DNA from: Natrinema limicola JCM 13563
Lineage (GTDB): Archaea > Halobacteriota > Halobacteria > Halobacteriales > Natrialbaceae
Length of the DNA: 37,037 nt
Direction of reading: 5' to 3'
NCBI RefSeq assembly: GCF_000337475.1
Contig: NZ_AOIT01000080.1
Span: 435-37,471, forward strand
Positions 34,019 through 37,037 of the stretch are shown here, piece after piece (within the stretch, counting starts at the first letter, position 1; every line of letters begins with the position of its first letter). Under the pieces are notes generated by a model. The model did no database searches. It saw only the letters and a list, made by a program, of their open reading frames with translations, and was not told the DNA's origin. The position numbers and the translations under genes are program-made.

Positions 34019-34055
34019 TTTATGATCACTCATTACATTGCTTCCACATGTAATG
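34019..34055 (+). promoter_or_regulatory. orc1/cdc6 promoter with perfect inverted repeat at the start codon
   Basis: A TATA-like tttatga (34019-34025) is about 30 bases before the ATG. CATTACAT (34031-34038) and ATGTAATG (34048-34055) pair perfectly with a 9-base spacer, and the second arm contains the ATG itself (34053-34055). Binding or folding there would block expression of a leaderless mRNA. Confidence 0.55.
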
Positions 34056-35318
34056 TCCGGCGACGGAGCGAATTCATCTGATACGGGCCTCAACAGCAAT
34101 CCATACGGCAGTACAGTCGAGATATTTTCTGATGAGTCTGTCTTGAAAGAGGACTGGCAACCTGAGAAACTCCCAGAGAGGGAAAAAGAACTCGATGAAA
34201 TCCGGAATGCGCTCGCCCCTGCAACACGCGGTGTTAACGCTCACAATCTATTTCTCTATGGTAAAACAGGTCAAGGTAAAACAGTCGCCATTGATCACGA
34301 ACTTGATCTCCTAAACGAGTATGCGAACTCTCAGGACGATTTGGAATTAAGCGTCATCAAAACCAGCGCGAACAATCAATCAACATCCTACCAGCTCGCT
34401 GCACACCTCATCAAGGAAATTCGTGACGGGTCTAAGAAGCCGAGCGGCATCGATCAACAGAGCATGTTCGACCTGCTCTATGATGAATTACGCGGCCTCA
34501 ATGAAACAATCATTATTGTCATTGATGAGATCGACTCGATTGGCAGCAATGATGATCTTTTATACGAACTTCCGAGGGCCAGGAAGAACGGCCATCTTGA
34601 GGACCAATGGATTTCTGTTATTGGGATCAGCAATGATCTAGAGTTCCGTGACAATCTTTCTCCAAAAGTCAAAGATTCACTGTACGATAGCGAGATAGAG
34701 TTCGCACCATACAACGCTAATCAACTCACGAGTATTCTAGAACGCCGAGCCGAACGTGCATTTGTCGACGGCGTTCTTGATGGCGATGTCATCCCACTCT
34801 GCTCAGCATTTGCCGCTCAAGACGAAGGCAGTGCCCGGCAAGCAATCCGATTGCTGTACAAGGCAGGAGAACTCGCCCTAAACAACGATAATGAAGTAAT
34901 TCATGAATCACATGTTCGCGAAGCACGTGATATCTTAGAACGAAAGCGAATCGAAGAAGGAATGCGGAGTCTGACGACACAGGACCAGCTAGCGTTGCTT
35001 TCTGTGGTTGCCCTCGAGATAGACGAAGAAACACCGGCACGAACACGACAAGTCTATCAGAAATACAAGGATATCGCTGCTATTCTCGATTCAAATCAGC
35101 TTGTCGAACGACGGGTTCGCGATCACTTGCAATCTCTCGGGATGCAGGGGTTCCTTATCGTGGAAACACGGAACCGGGGGATTCAGGGCGGATCACACTA
35201 TCGCTTTGAGGTGAAAACTGATTTGGAGGCAACATTAGATATTCTTGGAGAAGATAACCGGATTGATGATGTTGTTGAGGATTTAACAGACATCGCGACT
35301 GCCAAAAATCTCGTCTGA
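34053..35318 (+). CDS. orc1/cdc6: Orc1/Cdc6 family replication initiator
   Basis: A 421-residue AAA+ initiator. Walker A is GKTGQGKT (70-77), Walker B IVIDEIDS (D158, E159), followed by sensor 1 in ISVIGISND and the helical lid (about 215-290). The last 100 residues form the winged-helix DNA-binding domain (about 300-400), with QLVERRVRDHLQSLGMQGFL. It recognises the origin and loads the MCM helicase. I start at the ATG at 34053; an in-frame TTG at 34038 lies in the operator-like repeat and is unlikely. The gene is AT-richer than its parA neighbours and poor in CTCGAG, like many plasmid-specific initiators. The iterons immediately upstream are its probable binding sites. Confidence 0.93.
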   Translation: MSGDGANSSDTGLNSNPYGSTVEIFSDESVLKEDWQPEKLPEREKELDEIRNALAPATRGVNAHNLFLYGKTGQGKTVAIDHELDLLNEYANSQDDLELSVIKTSANNQSTSYQLAAHLIKEIRDGSKKPSGIDQQSMFDLLYDELRGLNETIIIVIDEIDSIGSNDDLLYELPRARKNGHLEDQWISVIGISNDLEFRDNLSPKVKDSLYDSEIEFAPYNANQLTSILERRAERAFVDGVLDGDVIPLCSAFAAQDEGSARQAIRLLYKAGELALNNDNEVIHESHVREARDILERKRIEEGMRSLTTQDQLALLSVVALEIDEETPARTRQVYQKYKDIAAILDSNQLVERRVRDHLQSLGMQGFLIVETRNRGIQGGSHYRFEVKTDLEATLDILGEDNRIDDVVEDLTDIATAKNLV

Positions 35319-35405
35319 ATAACTGCGGCTATGATCTCCTCTTGACGTTTTATCAGCGAGTGGCGCTACTCTTGATTTTCCTATAAATTCACTGATGGAA
35401 ATGTT

Positions 35406-35490
35406 CGGACGTCCGTATTCTATTTTGGCTAGTAACACTGGACAGTATTACTGACCAGCAATACTGTCTTGTCTGGCTAGTATTTTTATA
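35406..35490 (+). promoter_or_regulatory. parA promoter with palindrome and par-like motifs
   Basis: CGGACGTCCG (35406-35415) is a perfect palindrome. AGTAACACTGGACAG (35431-35445) is followed by CAGTATTACTG (35443-35453, the reverse of CAGTAATACTG), CTGACCAG (35451-35458) and a partial copy at 35459-35468. The same motif recurs inside the downstream partner gene. A TATA-like tatttttata (35481-35490) lies about 30 bases before the parA ATG. This is the natural place for a centromere and for autorepression. Confidence 0.6.
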
Positions 35491-35515
35491 TCGGGAGACC
35501 ATCTGCTTAGCGTGT

Positions 35516-36379
35516 ATGATTCCGTATACAGTCTGGTCCGAGGCGGGTGGCGTCGGAAAGACGACGCTTGCGGCTAACCTCATGCGTGCGCACGCGAATC
35601 AAGGAATGAAAGTTCTCGGGATCGATATGGATCCGCAGGATGGCGGCCTAACCAATCACTTCGGTCTCGATGATCTGAAAGCTGATAGCGAGGCTGACAA
35701 TCTCGTGCTCCATATGGTCGACCGACCACGAGGCGATTTTCATGACCTCATCCAGTCGACTGAAGGCGTCGATCTCGTTCCAAGCCACAATAATCTCGGC
35801 AACCTTGCTGATCTCCTCGCGACGGCCAAGGAACTCGAGGACCAGACGAGTCTCGAGGGGGAGTTTGAGAAGGAAAAGCAGCTCCGACGGGTCCTCGTCG
35901 ACGCTGGTGTCCCATCAGAATACGACGTTATCATCATTGACCCACCAGCGTCTGAGGGACAACACCTGTACAACGCGGTTTACGCAACGTCGAACCTTCT
36001 CATCCCCTTCGAACCATCTCCGAAAGGCGAACGGAGTGTTCAGGGCCTCCGTGATGTGGTGAGCGGCCTCGAGACTGAACTCGGAGATATCGACGTCGGT
36101 GTTCTCGGTGCCGTCCCGAACAAGGTCAAGGGGACGAACGTGAACCAGAAATATCTCAATGCACTCGAGGAGGAGTCGCTACCGATCGCCCCTGTGTCGA
36201 TTGGCGAGCGTGGATCGATGCTTGGTGATGCGTGGGACAACCAAGTGTCGATCTACGAACTCGCGGAGAACGATGACTACCGCGATCTTCGCGATTACGA
36301 AGAACCGACGCTCGAGAAGTTTGACGAGCTAGCCGAATTCATTGCCGATCAATTTGCGACGACAGAGGTCACAGCATGA
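35516..36379 (+). CDS. parA: ParA-family partition ATPase
   Basis: A 287-residue ParA/Soj-type ATPase. The deviant Walker A is EAGGVGKTT (9-17), with Glu in place of the usual first Lys of KGGVGKTT. The A' motif is VLGIDMDPQDGG (about 34-45), and Walker B lies in YDVIIIDPPAS (about 138-148). Such ATPases bind DNA as dimers and move plasmids apart with a centromere-binding partner. It lies 197 bases after orc1/cdc6 with its own TATA box and motif-rich promoter. Its stop overlaps the start of the next gene by four bases. There is no N-terminal helix-turn-helix, so any promoter control probably comes from the partner. Confidence 0.92.
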   Translation: MIPYTVWSEAGGVGKTTLAANLMRAHANQGMKVLGIDMDPQDGGLTNHFGLDDLKADSEADNLVLHMVDRPRGDFHDLIQSTEGVDLVPSHNNLGNLADLLATAKELEDQTSLEGEFEKEKQLRRVLVDAGVPSEYDVIIIDPPASEGQHLYNAVYATSNLLIPFEPSPKGERSVQGLRDVVSGLETELGDIDVGVLGAVPNKVKGTNVNQKYLNALEEESLPIAPVSIGERGSMLGDAWDNQVSIYELAENDDYRDLRDYEEPTLEKFDELAEFIADQFATTEVTA

Positions 36380-36870
36380 AATCTGGTGGCCAAAACCCGT
36401 TTGCTGACGAGACTGAGCAGAGTGACCAACCAGAGGAACAGGAAGAAGAAGTCAGTACTACTGGCCAGTCAGAAGAACAAGAAAATATTGTCGGTAATAC
36501 TGGTAATACTGATCAGTCTGACCAGGATGGTGGGCAAAAAGATGCAGTCAGTAATACTGGACAGACTGACCAGGTCGATCAGGAAGAAAACCCGGCGCAG
36601 TCTGCAAGTAATACCAGTCAGTTTGACCGATCAGACTTACCACGAATAGTTGTTAGAGACTCAGTCAAAGAGGACCGTGATGGGGGTGTGCACCAACTGT
36701 TCGTCTACCAGGATACCGAGGATAAAGAGAAACAGGCACGCCGCGACCTCGAGGACCGATTTGACGATGATCTCTACAAGCTCGATGCTCGGGAAGCGAT
36801 ATACCTCGCCGGGATGCGAAATTTAGACGATGCCGAAAATATCCTCCGCGAGTGGGGTATGGATTTCTAA
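36376..36870 (+). CDS. Probable ParA partner (centromere-binding) with disordered N-terminal half
   Basis: A 164-residue protein co-translated with parA (ATGA overlap). Residues 1-85 are low-complexity and probably disordered (Gln, Glu, Asp, Ser, Thr), with repeated units VSTTGQSEEQ, VGNTGNTDQSDQ, VSNTGQTDQ and ASNTSQFDRSD. Residues 88-164 are a compact domain (RIVVRDSVKEDRDGGVHQLF, a charged helix, AREAIYLAGMRNLDDAENIL). It has no ParB-type or ribbon-helix-helix signature that I can see. From its place it should be the partner that binds the par site and stimulates ParA. The DNA that encodes the repeats carries the same motif as the parA promoter. Confidence 0.75.
   Translation: MKSGGQNPFADETEQSDQPEEQEEEVSTTGQSEEQENIVGNTGNTDQSDQDGGQKDAVSNTGQTDQVDQEENPAQSASNTSQFDRSDLPRIVVRDSVKEDRDGGVHQLFVYQDTEDKEKQARRDLEDRFDDDLYKLDAREAIYLAGMRNLDDAENILREWGMDF
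36453..36634 (+). repeat. par-like motif copies inside the partner gene
   Basis: Four copies in one reading frame: CAGTACTACTGGCCAG (36453-36468), a doubled GTAATACTG (36494-36511) ending in CTGACCAG (36518-36525), CAGTAATACTGGACAG (36549-36564) with CTGACCAG (36566-36573), and a weaker AGTAATACCAG (36607-36617). The third copy matches the upstream promoter motif at 35431-35445 in 14 of 15 bases. Confidence 0.7.
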
Positions 36871-36888
36871 CACTTTCTTTTCCTTAGA
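36871..36888 (+). terminator. Pyrimidine-rich run after the par operon
   Basis: CACTTTCTTTTCCTTAG directly follows the stop. Short T-rich runs end transcription in archaea, so this is a likely terminator. Confidence 0.4.
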
Positions 36889-36932
36889 CCGGCCAATCCG
36901 AAAGCTGACTGTGATGTGACTTGAGCACACCG

Positions 36933-37037
36933 TCATCGTGTCGCAACACCGATGAGGATCCCCCTTGTCAGAAGTGGCGTATCGAAGGTGGCAATCCCGA
37001 TTACAGCAAGGCAGAATGTGAGGACGCCAGCAGTATC
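36933..37037 (-). CDS. C-terminal end of a membrane protein, cut by the window edge
   Basis: An open frame enters from the window end and stops at TGA (36933-36935). The 34 visible residues are hydrophobic (AGVLTFCLAVIGIATFDTPL, LTRGILIGVATR), like the last two helices of a membrane protein. It would be convergent with the par operon. Too short to assign. Confidence 0.3.
   Translation of the reverse strand, partial: DTAGVLTFCLAVIGIATFDTPLLTRGILIGVATR

Noticed and set aside
34038-34052. TTG start for orc1/cdc6
   Set aside because: It lies within the inverted repeat, and the ATG at 34053 has the right spacing from the TATA box.
36376-36870. ParA partner as a classical ParB
   Set aside because: It lacks the ParB Arg-rich motif, helix-turn-helix and CTPase boxes, and is far too short.

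Overview
The window looks like part of a plasmid or megaplasmid of a halophilic archaeon (class Halobacteria). The proteins are strongly acidic. Most genes lack a Shine-Dalgarno sequence and have TATA-like boxes about 26-31 bases before the start codon. Archaeal or haloarchaeal families are present: Orc1/Cdc6, XPB-Bax1, HalOD1, TRAM and DUF6498-like proteins. The Leu-Glu codon pair CTCGAG is very frequent in many genes, as is common in the Natrialba/Natrinema group; a taxon below class is only a guess. No transposase, tRNA, rRNA or CRISPR array was seen.

Layout. (1) 1-3.3 kb: a coiled-coil plasmid protein, a DUF4870 membrane protein and a GC-rich DUF6498-like membrane gene. (2) 3.3-6.3 kb: gene remnants, a phage/plasmid-type protein, an ArdC-like antirestriction metallopeptidase overlapping a HalOD1 protein, and two small membrane proteins. 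(3) 6.4-10.5 kb: a superfamily 1 helicase followed by a GHKL ATPase fused to a HEXXH metallopeptidase domain. (4) 10.5-13.6 kb: an AT-rich island with an ApeA-like HEPN defence protein and a two-helix membrane partner, bracketed by an imperfect direct repeat. (5) 14-17.3 kb: small plasmid genes and a divergent winged-helix regulator with a candidate operator. (6) 17.6-26 kb: a single-chain type IIG restriction-modification enzyme facing an MrfB-like exonuclease / MrfA-like helicase pair, with a MITE-like element between them. (7) 26.5-29.6 kb: a DUF2321/DUF4145-type protein, a second MITE-like palindrome, TRAM and SWIM proteins and small zinc proteins. (8) 29.9-33.2 kb: a plasmid-borne XPB helicase and Bax1 nuclease, bracketed by two copies of a short gene. 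(9) 33.4-36.9 kb: the replication and partition core, with iterons, an AT-rich unwinding region, orc1/cdc6, parA and a ParA partner gene.

How it fits together. The replication/partition module keeps the replicon; most of the rest is genome-conflict and DNA-processing cargo: antirestriction, restriction-modification, an ApeA-like abortive-infection candidate, and three helicase-plus-partner pairs (SF1 + GHKL/zincin, MrfA + MrfB, XPB + Bax1). Two cargo blocks lie between degenerate duplicated gene pieces, which suggests cassette exchange by recombination. The most unusual signals are the ApeA-like/membrane-protein pair, the GHKL-zincin fusion beside a helicase, and a DNA motif shared by the parA promoter and the coding sequence of the ParA partner, which may be a centromere partly embedded in a gene. 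All functions are read from sequence motifs by eye; no database search was run.
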